Assembly (NCBI GenBank): GCA_032821775.1
Contig: JAVLRN010000001.1
Span: 4,464,001-4,528,000, forward strand
From: Sanguinoderma infundibulare
Lineage: Eukaryota; Basidiomycota; Agaricomycetes; Polyporales; Polyporaceae
Direction of reading: 5' to 3'
DNA length: 64,000 nt
Within the stretch, counting starts at the first letter, position 1; each line of letters starts with the position of its first letter. The translations under genes and the position numbers were made by a program. Positions 23,321 through 33,632 of the stretch are shown piece by piece. The notes under the pieces are model-generated. The model was given only the letters and a program-made list of their open reading frames with translations. It did not search any database and was not told where the DNA came from.

Positions 23321-23909
23321 ATTCGGATGCTTGTATGGACGCTTTCTTTGTATATGATCCTCATTGTATCAACTAATACCATTACAATGCAAATGTTTCG
23401 TTCTCTCTTCATAACCGTGAATTGTGTGCTATGTAAATGTGTTTGAACTGAGACACGGTGACATCCCCGGACTACAAACAAAACGGACATGGGCGTCACA
23501 CGGCCCCCTTACTTCGAGATAAACGGTAAGTAGCTCCCGGAAACACGAGTCAACGTCGATGGATCGCCATCAAAGTTCGATCGTCGGAACATATCGCCTG
23601 TCCCTGGCCAACTGCACCAACTGCCGACGGACATGAGGGAGGAAGGGGGAATGCGGGGGCCAAGACGAGGGCGAAAGGCGGCTGACTGGAAGACAGTGAG
23701 ATGTCGAGAGGATGGCAGGGCACGGGCAAGAGAGGCGGGTGGCGATAACGATGATTAATGGCGAGCGCGACGATGGCGATGGCGATGGCGATAGCGATGG
23801 ATGGAATGATGGGATGGACACTGCAGCACCATGCGATGCGCGTAGTGGGAGGCGAGCGTGGAGCTTATCAACGAAGAGCGCCATCGGGCCACACGAGGTC
23901 CGCAAGACG
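23321..23909. other. Intergenic region
   Basis: No gene is supported. A short GATGGC-type repeat lies at about 23771-23800 (cgatggcgatggcgatggcg). Confidence 0.45.
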
Positions 23910-25244
23910 CTACACGGGGTCGACCAGACGACGATGAAGAGCGTATGCAAGGACGTCACCAGACCCTCCATCCTCGGCCAAAACTTTCAGCTCTTCCATG
24001 TCCCGCAAAACCTCATCGATATACTCCGCCGCACCAGACATATGGGCGACACGACAGCAGGCAGCATGGATTTCAAGGTACTTCGGGCTGGGCAGGGCCA
24101 GGTCGCCATGCGCAGTAAACTGTACCGTCTCCGGAATGCGGATGAGCATGGTCTTGCGCGTCAAGTGAGGTGCGAGGACGACATTATAACAATTCAGCTG
24201 TTGAGGACAGGATAAGTTGGAGCTTCAAGTGTGTTGAAGGAAACCTCACCTTATCAGGCACTGCTTCAAACCAAAGTTCCAGCGTGTCGAAGCGGTCATG
24301 AACCGTTGTCTCGAGTGTCATGATGTTTTCCAGGCGATGCAGATTCGTCTCCTTGGTTGCTGCGTTGAGCTCTTTACATACTTGCCCATGCCCGAATCGG
24401 TCCAGTACAGTCCACACCGTTGCGGCCTCATGTTCCTGAGGACGTGTCAGCACATGTGCACAGGCAGACGTCCCTCCCGCCACAAGTACCTCATGCAGCA
24501 CACATAGAAATGAGAATCGTGACACACACCTTTGGCCCTGTCCCGCCAGTTTTGATCTTGCCAAGCGAGTCGGGGAAGATGTGGCAACACTGCGTTTTCG
24601 CCGTGTACTCGCCGTCTCCGAGCTGGGTGAGCTGTTTCGTCATAGAATGTTCGTCCACGGCCCTGGTGATCATGCATCGATGATTGTCCCGGACGAGAGC
24701 CTGCTCAATGGCGGTTGGAACGGTTCAACAAACATACCGTGATAGAGGCAAACGTACGTCGGCCTTGGCACTCGAATGGTCTCGTGGGGTGGGTCGCAGT
24801 TCCGCCAACTGTTCCCCCTTCGCCCGATCAAACGAGCCTCGCGAAGGATGCTCCGACGGCATAGGCGTTCTACCTCTTGTTTTCTTGACTGAAATCGTAT
24901 GACCTCCATATCAACATCTGGTGGATGTACTATCGGGATTGGGACTCACAGATTGCAATCAAATGCCGGGTATATATCTCACCCATGTCATATACGGCCT
25001 GAAAGCAGTCGCTCTTGTTGTTGCAGGATGCGAGCTCGACCGTGAGAACCCCGCGAGCCAGCTCAGTTAGGGGGTAGAGAAGGAGGTAACCGACGACGCG
25101 GGAGTGGATGGTATGGGCTTCGTTCTTCGCTTCGACCGCCGCCTTCTCCGCCGGGAGCACCAGAGCAGTATACAAGCTCAGAAAAGTCGGGTTGCCTTGT
25201 GGCAGTTTTGCTGCGGCTACATCTCTCGGGGGTAATGCAGGCAT
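23910..25244 (-). CDS. HNH nuclease domain-containing protein (Agaricomycete family)
   Basis: Member of a large mushroom-specific family with an HNH fold; its biological role is unknown. Exons are 25244-24950, 24888-24758, 24703-24530, 24435-24250 and 24152-23910. Phases agree and give 342 aa. An N-terminal helical part (VVGYLLLYPLTELARGVL) and a linker (FKKTRGRTPMPSEHPSRGSF) precede NHRCMITR. Then come CCHIFPDSLG (His 183), NLHRLENIMTLE (Asn 237) and HDRF (His 246), the likely HNH set, and the family tail YLEIHAACCRVAHMSGAAEY. The start is set at MPALPPRD; an upstream in-frame Met at 25343 would add 33 residues. The last base count in the GGGGG run near 24813-24817 matters: with five G the frame is intact. 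Confidence 0.85.
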
Positions 25245-25912
25245 CGGGGGAAGGAGCGGGATGTAGTTGAACGTTGCCTCGCCACACTTTGCCAGGTTGC
25301 TAATTGTGAGACGCCCACCGGGTCCGTCGGGCCGAATCGCCACTTTTTTTTAGTGGTGCAGCCCGTCCGGTCGGGCACAGTCGTGCCCCTCGGTGGGGTT
25401 ATAGCTCGGTTGTGGGCAGAAGCCCGATACCATGTCGAGGGAAATGCGTTACGCACATCGAGGCCGTGGTCGATAGTGTGGGACTCTCCGGGTCGATGAC
25501 TCGGAGCCGGCGTGATCAGCCAACGCCTGATCTCGCTGCCGGCCCCGGCATACCCACTAAAACTGGGGACGGGCAATGCCTGCAAAGCTGTTGGGACACT
25601 TAGTCAGCAAGCGCTGGAATCGGAATGTGGTACCCCGGGTCGAATGTGGCGCAGCTCGCTAGCTCGCGCGCGCGGGGTCGCGCACGCCGCCTGGACCTCC
25701 TTTGCAATCTCACCTGCCATACGCGTCACAGTGATTATAAGTAGATAGTATCGTAATAATTAGTCCATGGTTTTGGTATCTCCACTGCAGCGAGGAGGGC
25801 TGCAAGCTTCTCAGGCCTGTGTCTTGATTACGTGTGGATATGATAGCGAAGCCCAGGAAATGTATGACGAGTCGAGTATCATAGAGTAAAGGGTCTCGCA
25901 GCGAGAAGACGA
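25245..25912. other. Intergenic region up to the TIR element
   Basis: This holds the HNH promoter side. A minus-strand frame to 25585 has no known motif. A run of T residues lies at about 25344-25351. Confidence 0.4.
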
Positions 25913-25948
25913 CTACATCAGAAATTCCCAGGAGTTCTGAGACGTCTG
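25913..25948 (+). repeat. Left terminal inverted repeat
   Basis: It starts CTACATCAGAAATTCCC and continues GGAGTTCTGAGACGTCTG. About 33 of 36 positions match the reverse complement of 32622-32656. Confidence 0.85.
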
Positions 25949-26194
25949 TCACAGACATTTCAGACGTTTTCAGACAAATTCAGACAAATTCAGACGCATT
26001 TCAGATACGGCAGAGGTCAGAACTCTGGAAAAACCTTCCCAAGCTACTTTGGTGAAAGTACCACTAAAAAGTAGAAATTAGTGCCATTAGAAAAGCATTA
26101 GTGAGTTAGGGAAAATTAGCCTAAGATTCTATAGGTCCCCCTTTTCCTTCGTTCTATTTTAGAAGGATTAGGGATAAAGTAGCACTACTGGCCC

Positions 26195-26235
26195 TAATCC
26201 TTCCCTAACCCTTCCCTAACCCTTCCCTACAGTAG
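26195..26235. repeat. CCCTAACCCTT tandem repeat
   Basis: A short tandem array of an 11-bp unit (ccttccctaac) inside the left subterminal region of the TIR element. It is telomere-like only in containing CCCTAA. Confidence 0.6.
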
Positions 26236-26539
26236 TGCTAATTTTTTCCTAATCCTTCCTAATGGTTGCTAATCCAGGACTACAGGTTCAGTATCTCAGA
26301 GATTTGCTGGGCTGTCCAAAACTTGCGCACACCATAGAAGATAGACATGAAAGTGTATATTGAGCATAACTAATACACACACACTGTAGCTACAGACAAG
26401 CTGACCATCCACTTCCCAGATCTACAATTTTGAATTCACTAAGGTGAAGAGACGCCACTGGCGATGAAGTACATAACAGCCACATTGAGGATCACCTGTA
26501 GAAGTATCAGAATATGTACAGGCTGGCGGACACAGCGAA

Positions 26540-27730
26540 CTCACATCAGAACCACATGAGGCAAGGCAGAGCCACCCCCCCCCCCCCCCCCATGGTGAGG
26601 TAAATCACGTTGATGGACAACCTGACCAGCACAACAGCAGATGCACTGTGAGCGCATTTGCACAGAGTCAGCATGCACAGAAAGAGGTGCCACACAAAGA
26701 GCAGGGTGAGAAGCACGTTGACAAACCTGTGACAAAAACCTTGAGAACCAACCCCAGAAGGCACGAGAGCCAAGGCAAGGAGACATGGGGAGATCCTTGT
26801 GAGTGTTGGGGGCAAGAAGCGGGCTGCATGGAGGCTGAGGAGACGGCGAGGAAGCAGAAGCACAGGTGGCGGCAGAGACGGCAGGCAGCGGAGAAGGTGG
26901 TGGGAGGACGGGGGGTGTCAGGACGGCCATGACCGTCGAGAAGCGCCTTCTTGAGGGCGTCGATCTCCTGGTGCAGGGCCACATTTTCACTCTTCATGCT
27001 GCCGAGTTCGGTGCGGATCGCATCGATGAGCCGGTCACATTCTGCAATATCGCCCTCGAGCGTGGAGATGTACTCTAGAACACGATGTCAGCCACTGAAC
27101 TCTAAATTCGCAGCGTACCAGGACAAAGATGGGGACGAGAGCATTTTTGCGGACAGCGCCTCTGGACAGAAACCATTCGTGGCGCATATCATCAAACCCT
27201 GATCACGGTTTCAACATACGCATACATCGTGCAGCACCAGCTCGAGAGCACGTGAGTGAGACAGGGCAACGGAGAGAGAAACGCACCCTTGCGACGGATG
27301 CACAAGTTGCGCGTGCTAATCTTGTTATGGAGCTGCCGTTTCTCCCTGGAGGACACCTTCTTGTACTCCTTGGGCAACGGCCACCAGTCGTCGGGGTCGC
27401 TCGAGGTCGTGGCGAGTATGTTGGCGGGCGACTCCTTTTCGACGCCGGCAATGCGCTTGATGATGCCGCTGTCGCAACAGTGCCCTTGCGGCTGCCCTTG
27501 CCCTTGCCGCCGACTTTGATGGAACGTGGTCCTCGGGGATCGTTTGCAGGTCGTTGTCGTCGCCTTCTTCCTCCTCGTCAAAGTTGCTCGCCACCTTGGA
27601 GGCTGCGGGGGTGTGCATGAGGTGGGGATCGATGCTGGGAGAGTCCGCCGGGGCAGAGCCGGAGCCGGAGCCGGAAACTGAGGACTTGGGGCTGGACTTG
27701 GGGCGTAGGATGTGAGGAAGCCATAGCGAG
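26540..27730 (-). pseudogene. bZIP transcription factor fragment
   Basis: Minus-strand frames read SDPDDWWPLPKEYKK, SSREKRQLHNKISTRN, IRRK and, after an intron, EYISTLEGDIAECDRLID, SENVALHQEIDALKK and later LPPPSPLPAVSAAT. This is the basic region and zipper of a common Agaricomycete bZIP protein, but basic-region Arg residues are replaced (His in QLHNKIS) and the upstream part changes frame near KSAARARA. It is part of the TIR element. Compared with an intact relative it looks inactive. Confidence 0.75.
26575..26591. repeat. Poly-C run (17 C)
   Basis: Homopolymer of 17 cytosines inside the TIR element. Its length may be misassembled. Confidence 0.9.
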
Positions 27731-27749
27731 AGGGGACAAGCGAGCTACA

Positions 27750-28200
27750 GTCAGTGGGGGTGCCAACTGGCACGGAGGAGGGGAGCTGGCCATGGAAGGC
27801 ATTGAGACAGGCCCGGATGAGGTTCTTGCCCCCTGGTTGGGCGACGAGGGGCTGGCGCTTTGTGGTGGTGAAGGTGTATACGAGACCGGTCTTGGACACG
27901 ACGAGGAGGAGGACTTGAGTGCCGGTGAGGAGGCGAGGGGGGAGAGCGAGGGATGAGGACGGGATGTGCAGGATGGGCATCGACGATCTTCATGTGGCCG
28001 GCCTTGTTGTCCGTCGTTGGGTTGTCCTCGTCGTCGTCATCGTCCTGGCCGCTCTCGCTGGGATCGGGGTCTTGGACGAAGCCATCGTCGTTGGAGATGA
28101 GGCCCTCGCGGATGGTCTTGAGACTCTCACCTCTGGTGTCCACCTCGATGCCAAGACTGATCTCGTCGAATGACTCGAGCAGCTCTCCTACGAAGGTAGC
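27750..28200 (-). pseudogene. MADS-box (Mcm1/SRF-type) factor fragment lacking the DNA-contact half
   Basis: The frames read an acidic leader (GQDDDDDEDNPTTDNKAGH) and, in a different frame, LLTGTQVLLLVVSKTGLVYT and QPGGKNLIRACLNA. The second part is the dimerisation half of an SRF-type MADS box. The basic helix that should come between (the KSRR..TFSKRK..GIMKKA region) is missing. The fragment runs directly into bZIP-derived sequence on the same strand, so the two were joined inside the element. Confidence 0.75.
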
Positions 28201-28533
28201 GGGAGCGACCACGTGAAGTTGAAGCTCGGGGCGCAGCAGGGATGGTGAAGATGGAGGTTGCTGAATGGGTAGGTGAGGAGCACGAGGAGAGATGCGACGT
28301 GGCAAGTGAAGGGGGAGGCCGAAGTCTTAGACACTCGATTCAGTGGCACGTCGCCGAATCAAGCGTCTAAGACTGATGCTAGTCCTTGCCCATCCACTCG
28401 TCCGTTATTCGTCCACTCGTTCTCGTCCATCTGCTTGCGCATCGTGGGGAGGACCCACGGGAGGGAATTCTCGACAAGCCTCGTGCCCTTCATATTCGTT
28501 TCCCTCCTCCGCCCTTTGACATCCCCGCCCGCC

Positions 28534-28870
28534 ATGTCGGCAGACCTCTATCCTCAGTCTGCCTACGCCTCCCGCCCATCCTATCCCGCCCGCGCAGTCC
28601 AGCCATACTCGCTCTCCACTCCCTCCTCCGTCGTCTACCTGCCCCAGCTCCTTCCCTCTCAGCAGTCCATCCCGGAGGGCCAGTCCGCCGACGCGTCCTC
28701 CTAGCCCTCCCCTCGCCCAAGCAGGACGACGCCTCTCCAACAAATTCAGATGACGTGCCACAGCAGCAACCCCCGAAGCCACAAGCTATGTTCCTCACAA
28801 AGCTCTATGTGTACGTCCGCCCGACGCGTCTCTTCCTTGCACCGTCGTGCTAATGACGTGTTCAGCCTCC
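28534..28870 (+). pseudogene. HSF-like transcription factor N-terminal fragment
   Basis: It starts MSADLYPQSAYASRPSYPAR and, after a frameshift, gives PPKPQAMFLTKLYV. The latter resembles the first strand of an HSF-type DNA-binding domain (KPQATFLTKLYALLE in relatives). The rest of the domain is missing. Confidence 0.5.
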
Positions 28871-29015
28871 TCGACGAGCTGCGGGGCAGCCGCTCCTCGG
28901 TGCTTGGCCTGGCGACGTTGTCTTCCCTGCCTTCGCCAACAGGCTCTGAGCCCTCGCTTGTGCACCACAGCTGTCTCGCTCGCAAGCTACCTTCGCTCCC
29001 TACTCCAAGTGCGGC

Positions 29016-29530
29016 ATGTCTCTTCGGTTCCAGTCGCTCTGCCTCCTCTCTCTCTTGGTCGGGGCTGCCCTCGCGGCCCCAATGGCGGTCGAGAAACGCT
29101 TGTCTCCGCAGGTGCAACTTGATGATGGAACTTTCATGGGCACTTCGGATGGCACGACGACCCAGTTCCTAGGCATTCCGTTCGCAAAGCCACCGTACGT
29201 CGTTTCCTACTCTTCTCGCATGCTTTCATCACGCCCTCATCCTTTCGCATAGGACCGGAAACCTTCGGTTCAGTCTGCCGGTGCTTGTCAATGCATACAA
29301 TGGGACCTATACCGCGACAAGTTTTGGTCCCGCATGTCCGCAGCAAGTGTTCGCCTTTCCAGGGATCCCTGGCCTGGCGGGGGACGTGCTCGACTTCCTC
29401 GTGAATGATATTTATGACCTGATCACTCCCTCATCTGAGGATTGTGAGTTCACCATGGTTCGGCTGTGCTGCCTCTCGCTCTGACATCTTTGGCTTTGGA
29501 AGGTCTCTCGCTGAACATCATCGTGCCGGC
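29016..29530 (+). pseudogene. Carboxylesterase type B N-terminal fragment
   Basis: MSLRFQSLCLLSLLVGAALA is a clear signal peptide. After it come TFMGTSDGTTTQFLGIPFAK, an apparent intron (about 29196-29250), then TSFGPACPQQ and, after a second intron, EDCLSLNIIVPAGM, the conserved EDCL motif of secreted esterases and lipases. The catalytic GESAG region and everything beyond are absent. Confidence 0.75.
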
Positions 29531-29619
29531 CGGCATGTTGTGTACCTCCTCGCCTTCCTAAGCCATGCAAGAACAACCCGGAGGTCCCCCAGATCCCCCC
29601 ACTGCGTTCAGCCATCGGT

Positions 29620-30108
29620 ATGGGTCCCGTCCCCTATTCTATACCTGCAGGTGATTTATCACCATACAAAGGTGGTCGTGCACACGGGTTTTCTGCCCCT
29701 GGATCCTTCACACCGCTCAACCAACCTGGTGCTGCTGGCTGGGGTGCTAGCTACCCCTGGTCTACTCTGCCATGGCTGTACTCTGAGCACCCATCTCAAC
29801 GTCTGTCAACATCTCTCCACCCTGCAGAGGACCACACAGGTGCGGGCGGGATCCCTCATGTGCGCACCCTGATCCAGCTCCCTTCCGTTGACAACTACAA
29901 CTTTAACCCCGCACAGGGCAACTTTGCTTACGCGGTCAGCGAACAGAGCCGAAACATTGGCATGTACGGTGTTCCTGTGCGTCCCTCAATGAGCATGTCG
30001 TTGTTGAGTGGGCCTCTGCCACACTGTGCTTGTTCTCCCTCTCCCCTTGCCTCGCAGCATGGGCATAGAAGTCTCAGCTCGCATTCTTGCTTACCTCAAT
30101 ATCTGTAG
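29620..30108 (+). pseudogene. Unidentified low-complexity fragment
   Basis: A frame of 162 codons rich in Pro, Ser and Gly (SFTPLNQPGAAGWGASYPW). It resembles the disordered tail of a fungal transcription factor but has no domain. As it lies within the TIR element, a captured fragment is the simplest reading. Confidence 0.35.
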
Positions 30109-31039
30109 TTTATGCATGTTGTAGTGCATGTTTGTCGCTGTCATTACATAGTGTGGCATATAATGACATTCCTTGCTGTTGTTTGTGCTGTGAATGATGC
30201 AGAATGTGATGTCAAAGCACCCAATCATACAAGAATGTCTTGATTATCCCAATACATGAAAATAGGTTTAAAGTAGTGCAAAAGTAGTACTAATTAGTAC
30301 AACTGCTGTTCCTGTCCATCTAATAGTGCATATCATTACTATTCTAAAGATCCCTCTGTATATTAGTCCAAATTAGATGCAATTAGTTCAAATTAGTTCA
30401 AATTAGATTGGCAATACCTCTATTAGGTCATAGTTGTAGTGAATACATCAAATTAGCTTGGGAGGGTTTTCCTGATGTCAAGTCAGAACTGTTTTTTTGC
30501 TATTCAGAGGTTTTCGCCATGGGACTGCCAGACCTTTCAGACTGTCAGACATTTCAGACGTATGGACGGGAGGCGCGGGCTGCCATATGCGCATGTGTCA
30601 CTTGCTGATGGAAGCCTGGTATATAGTGTGGCGATCTAGGTTATACCATACAGGTGTCATCAACTGGGGCAGGCGGGGAACTGCTGCGCTCATGCCAGGC
30701 CGGCTCATCGTAGCAATGTGCAAACGGGTGTGATATATGCAGCAAGAGATTATACACAAGTGAGAAACGAGATGACAACAATGACACCACCATGATCAAT
30801 GTCCATAGTATCCATCATTGCCTAATCCATGCTCACGAATCACACGAGCGCGGCGTTGTTGAAGATGAGCAGGTTTGGCGAACCTGATGGGAGCTCAGTG
30901 AACACACTCTTGGTCGCAAGTGCGAGGAGCACTTTTTAAGCTATGTGGGCATGAGTGTTGGGTAGGGAGCAGGACATGAAGGACTCCTGGATAAGCTTGG
31001 GCGGGGGAAGGAAAGTCGCGACCCATGACGGCATCGCCA

Positions 31040-31310
31040 ACTACGCGAACAACACGTAAGCATTCGAGAGCGATGACGGTGAGAAGTAGACCTTCTCTGA
31101 CACGAGGTCAAGTGCAAGAGCGGGGTTGAACGTCATAGATGGGTAGAGCAAAAGGAGGTACGTGAGCAGGCCGGCGGTGTGGGGCGAGGCCATTGAGGTA
31201 CTGGACATAGTCGTGATCGACATTGCTCCCCATGTATGTCAAGAGGATGTTCAGGCCGGGCGCAAAGACGTCCATGCACGAGCTGCGGTTCATATAATAC
31301 ATGTGTGAGA
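31040..31310 (-). pseudogene. Subtilase (S8) catalytic-Ser fragment
   Basis: The frames read SSCMDVFAPGLNILLTYMGS and SSTSMASPHTAGLLTYLLLL. The second is the GTSMASPH signature around the catalytic serine of proteinase K-like subtilases. The Asp and His parts of the triad and the prodomain are absent. The two pieces lie in different frames. Confidence 0.75.
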
Positions 31311-31459
31311 GAAGAGATAGTGCGGGGGAGGCGAGTCTTGCGGAGGAGAATGGGGTGCGCGGGGGGAGGATGCAGGGAGTTAGACTGAAAACTTACCAAA
31401 TAGAGCCCGAAAAACTATCCCATATCTGCCTCCTGCGGTCCTGGGGTTCCTAGAGCAGA

Positions 31460-32450
31460 AGAGAGATGTTAGTAGGCCACCGCGGATCCCAACCGCCTTG
31501 GCAACGCGTCGCTCTCCACGTTCAATTTCTTCCCACTGTCCTTCTCTGGAAGTGGCACCGCAGGCTTCTGCACGTCGAGCTGCACGACCATGCACTCACA
31601 ATAAAGCCCGCCAGGCTTCAATACCTCGATGTTCGCGATCCTCATCGGCCGGCGCGCTTCACCACCCTGCCCTTGCAAAGGGTCTAATCCTTCAACATCG
31701 GCATCAGCAGATGCTGCCTGGGCTTGGGCCTTCCGCGCCTCCTCATCCACCGCGGCGTCCATCTTGAGCTGTGTGTGCTTTAGCAGGGTGGGCAGGAACA
31801 GACAGTGCAGCACGCTCTGCAGCGCTGATTCGGATGGCTTCGTGAACAGCAGCAGCAGCAAGAACAAGACCATGTACGCGAGCGACCACCTGCGTTCGCT
31901 GGTTCCCAGGAAGGGTGCAACCGTGTCGCGGCGGCTGATGCCGGGGCAGGCAGAGACAGCGAGGATGTTCGAGGGGTGCGGGAGTGGAGGTTTGTCGGTC
32001 TTTTCAGCCTTGCAGTTCGGCAGGGAGTCGAGGATGCGCTGGAGGTGGCAAGTGATGATGGTCGTACGGAGCGAGCGGTGGCCCTAGGTGATGACAGGCG
32101 GCTGCGGGGAGGGCGGCAACGTCGGGGTAGACGCGAGGCAGACGGGGAACATCGAGCGCGCAGGTTGACGATGGAGATAACACGGATGTCCCGCTCAACT
32201 GGTGCGACGAGGAATGCTGGGAGGAGGAATGTTGTGATGAGGAACGACGCGAGCGACGCGGACTCGCGCTGCTCCGATTCATGCTGTTCCTTGTCTTTGC
32301 GTGCGGCACCGCCGAAGAACCAGATGCATCCCGGAGGTTATCGGGGATGTCGTCTTGGGGGTATTGAGAAGCGCTAGCGTCGACTAGGACACAAGGAAGA
32401 GGGAGGCGGAAAGTGTTAGGGCTGGAGGAGAAAGCAGGAGGCAAGAGCAA
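31460..32450 (-). pseudogene. Fragment of an unidentified membrane-associated protein
   Basis: A frame reads MVLFLLLLLFTKPSESALQS and FLPTLLKHTQLKMDAAVDEE, ending ECMVVQLDVQKPAVPLPEKD. It looks like the C-terminal part of a fungal short-chain dehydrogenase-like membrane protein (tentative). A Ser-rich stretch in a neighbouring frame (about 32110-32450) may be an N-terminal part. Confidence 0.35.
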
Positions 32451-32621
32451 AGTGGTGGGAGGCGGGTTGGCGCTACCGGCCTGGGACCGGTCTGGACCCC
32501 TGGCGCTGACTGCTGACGGTGCTCTGGCGCCTTTTCCGTCAGCACCGTCAAGAGAACACGTCTGAACATCTGATGTATCTGACAGTATCTGAACCTCTGA
32601 CTTAGCCGTGGTCAGATGATT

Positions 32622-32656
32622 CAGACGTTCAGAACTCCGGGGAATTACTGATGTAG
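32622..32656 (-). repeat. Right terminal inverted repeat
   Basis: Its reverse complement starts CTACATCAGTAATTCCCC and continues GGAGTTCTGAACGTCTG, matching the left end. Confidence 0.85.
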
Positions 32657-33302
32657 GACATGGACCAGCGGGGCACCGGCAGGACCAGAATAGAACAAGG
32701 TGAATACCAGCGGTATTGTAATGAAAGAATTCCTTGAGGCTTACCTGCTCAACAGACACTCGTTCCAACTATTCAGAGGGGCAACAGAGCAGGGGAAGCC
32801 GTTTCGATGGCGCGGCGGAGGGGACCAGATGGAGGGAGACGGCGTGCATGTGACTGGTGTCATCCCCCGCGCGCAGGCTCGCGTATCCTGCGCGAGCCTC
32901 ATTGTGTGCGCGAAAAACATGCCTTCTCCTCTCCCTCTATTCGTGGTGAAATGTTTCGCATTTGGTGTAATATTTCGAGTTCTAGTATTCCCTCACAAAG
33001 TCGAAGCGGTCTTGCAAGCCGCGCTGCTGGAAAGCCACGACCATTACTCAACCCTGCACTCAAAGTCTCGGATTTCCGAAATTTTTTCTGCGCGAATATT
33101 AGATCTACTCTGTGGTTTGCCAGAGCACTATTTATCATAACGTGAAGAGGACACATCAAGCTACAATTTTTCGTGCACAGAAACGACCACTTTATGTGAG
33201 CGCCTCCAGGGATTACAAACATCGACAAACACGATTTGCCTCGCGGGCGTTGCCCGTCCTCACTAAAACCCCCGGCAATCCAATCTGGCGGGACATCAGC
33301 AA
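32657..33302. other. No recognisable gene
   Basis: Open frames on both strands lack motifs. A 247-codon minus-strand frame (32899-33642) runs straight through the palindrome at 33.3 kb and is probably spurious. Confidence 0.45.
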
Positions 33303-33444
33303 CGCGAGCCATGGATAGACCAGCCATCAATCCATAGAATTCCCGGGCCAGGCTGGGGTATCCATACCCTTTGCCTCGGGTATGGATACCCCAGCCTGGC
33401 CCGGGAATTCTATGGATTGATGGCCGGTCTATCCATGGCTCGCG
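33303..33444. repeat. Near-perfect palindrome, ~66 bp arms
   Basis: The left arm 33303-33369 and right arm 33378-33444 are inverted copies with about one mismatch (ccagcc versus ccggcc in the reverse complement) and a loop of about 8-10 bases. Each arm contains CCATGGATAGACC, GAATTCCCGGG and CAGGCTGGGGTATCC. It would fold into a very stable hairpin. Confidence 0.95.
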
Positions 33445-33632
33445 CCTTTCTGCTGATGCGAGTGCGTGTTCCTCGCTGAGTACACCACTCCATGTAGCTC
33501 GGATGTAGACTCGAACCAGTCGTACGGAGTGCATCAGCGGAGATCGAAAGGGGGACAGCACTCCGTAACGACTGGTACAATCGGTCAGCCTTTTGGCAGG
33601 GTGCCCCAATTTGGTACCGCGAATCCCGCGTC

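Larger units (their letters stand above)
25913..32656. mobile_element. TIR-bounded element carrying host-gene fragments
   Basis: A 6,744-bp segment bounded by inverted repeats of about 36 bp (25913-25948 and 32622-32656). They differ at two bases plus one indel and begin CTACATCAG. The inner flanks are rich in CAGAC/TCAGA motifs and AT-rich sequence. No transposase frame is recognisable. Inside lie degenerate pieces of a bZIP factor, a MADS-box factor, an HSF-like factor, a carboxylesterase, a subtilase and others on both strands. I find no clear target-site duplication (flanks gaagacga and gacatgga). It is probably a non-autonomous DNA transposon that has acquired gene fragments. A composite of several nested elements is possible, since similar CAGAC motifs recur at about 30530. 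Confidence 0.75.

Noticed and set aside
24758..24888. Suspected frameshift in the HNH gene
   Set aside because: A recount of the C run near 24813-24817 gave five bases, which keeps RAKGEQLAELRPTPRD in frame; the gene model is intact.
26195..26235. Possible interstitial telomere repeat
   Set aside because: The unit is CCCTAACCCTT rather than a pure CCCTAA array and is very short; it is better seen as subterminal repeat sequence of the TIR element.
25913..32656. Assignment of the TIR element to a named superfamily
   Set aside because: No transposase and no clear target-site duplication (left gaagacga, right gacatgga), so any family name would be a guess.
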